A stretch of DNA of 47,182 nucleotides. Origin: Acidimicrobiia bacterium. Lineage in GTDB: Bacteria; Actinomycetota; Acidimicrobiia; Acidimicrobiales; Aldehydirespiratoraceae. Under the pieces are notes generated by a model. The model saw only the letters and a program-made list of their open reading frames with translations. It made no database searches and was not told the DNA's origin. The position numbers and the translations under genes were made by a program. The stretch spans positions 1 to 47,182 of the forward strand of contig JAJEJB010000046.1 in assembly GCA_022828135.1 (NCBI GenBank), read 5' to 3'. Below, piece by piece: positions 46,875 through 47,182 of this stretch (its first letter is position 1; every line of letters begins with the position of its first letter).

Positions 46875-47182
46875 GTGCGGCGTCGGGTGGTGCGGCGACT
46901 GGTTGTCTGTTTGGCGGCGGCGCTGGCAGGTTCTTTGCTGGCGGTGGCGCCGGTGCCGTTGTTGTCGGATCCAGGGGGGTTGCTGGGGCCTTCTGAGGTT
47001 GGGGCGCAGCAGGTTGCCTCGCAGGCGGTTCTGCATCGCAGCACGATTGTCGAGGGCCAGACGCGCGCCTTTGAGATCAGCAACGTCGCGACGCGGCCCG
47101 AGTACTACCTGCACGCCAGCGTGGCGGGCTCCTTCAGCGCCGAGGCGGGCGATGTCGCGATCACGACCAACAATCTGTTGGG
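46875..47182 (+). CDS. Secreted protein, N-terminal part (cut by window edge)
   Basis: An open frame of 102 codons from GTG 46875 to the right edge. Residues 1-30 form a clear Sec-type signal peptide: a basic start (MRRRVVRRL), a hydrophobic core (VVCLAAALAGSLLAVAPVPLL), then a polar mature region beginning near SDPGG. The visible mature part (AVLHRSTIVEGQTRAFEISN, EYYLHASVAGSFSAEAGDVAI) is beta-rich with no recognised family. An in-frame TAG at 46839 limits the start to this GTG or very near it. The rest lies outside the window. Confidence 0.6.
   Translation, partial: MRRRVVRRLVVCLAAALAGSLLAVAPVPLLSDPGGLLGPSEVGAQQVASQAVLHRSTIVEGQTRAFEISNVATRPEYYLHASVAGSFSAEAGDVAITTNNLL

Overview
The window is 47 kb of high-GC bacterial chromosome that looks actinobacterial, most likely Acidimicrobiia-like (my inference from gene content, not from a marker tree). 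Supporting signs are a mycothiol-type formaldehyde dehydrogenase paired with a metallo-hydrolase, a DUF3039 protein, a LigB-type ATP-dependent DNA ligase, an MprAB-like two-component pair, a SepX/GlpR-like membrane protein beside molybdenum-cofactor genes, many GTG starts, and a very regular leaderless promoter layout. At least 22 genes have a TANNNT -10 box lying 6-8 nt before the start codon.

Layout. 1-254: 5' end of an IS982-like transposase, cut by the window edge. 0.45-5.2 kb (minus): Fpg-like glycosylase, a membrane protein, haloalkane dehalogenase, guanine deaminase, threonine aldolase. 5.3-6.3 kb: two palindromic repeats and an AbiEi/Vsr-like protein. 6.5-8.9 kb (plus): DUF2277, protein-isoaspartate methyltransferase, a beta-propeller glycosidase-like protein and an unknown. 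9.1-12.1 kb (plus): mycothiol-dependent formaldehyde oxidation pair and a beta-lactamase-like lipoprotein. 12.1-16.0 kb: DNA-repair block, with AlkD-like (plus) meeting a minus operon ligB / DUF3039 / peptidoglycan-binding protein / HhH glycosylase. 16.1-19.1 kb: ABC-F ATPase and SurE. 19.1-23.0 kb (plus): response regulator, histidine kinase, Tat-exported amine oxidase. 23.0-25.9 kb: triple palindrome array and an archaeal-like ValS. 25.9-31.8 kb: metallophosphoesterase, TrmH, K+ channel, tRNA-Gln, tRNA-Glu, glyoxalase, MutM, a small unknown and ferrochelatase with DnaA boxes. 31.9-36.3 kb: crotonase, Nfu-type Fe-S protein, Dxs and a PAP2 membrane phosphatase. 36.4-41.5 kb: TldD/TldE, UppP, CpaB-like protein, FmdB, PlsY. 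41.5-44.9 kb: moeA, moaA, moaC and a SepX-like gene. 45.0-47.2 kb: tRNA-Ala, an ERG4/ERG24-type sterol reductase homologue, an IS630 remnant, and a secreted protein running off the right edge.

The most unusual feature is a dispersed family of 45-46 bp intergenic palindromes (nine full copies, two half copies, all between 5 and 31 kb). Its outer arms are conserved (AATTGGCAGC / GCTGCCAATT). Its interiors follow two fixed geometries: 5-5-5-5-5 with GCACG/CGTGC inner arms, or 7-4-4-4-7 with GCCG/CGGC inner arms. Inner arms are kept while loop and bulge sequences drift, which points to selection for or copying of a structure. One copy appears to have inserted directly after the start codon of the amine-oxidase gene, leaving a 6-bp direct repeat and creating an 18-codon leader ORF that ends in an ATGA overlap with the gene.

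Functionally the window mixes housekeeping (tRNA charging, isoprenoid, heme, Fe-S, lipid and undecaprenyl recycling, Moco) with repair and detoxification (two Fpg paralogues, AlkD and AlkA-like glycosylases, LigB, formaldehyde, glyoxalase, dehalogenase). No rRNA, CRISPR-cas, prophage or conjugative genes were seen.
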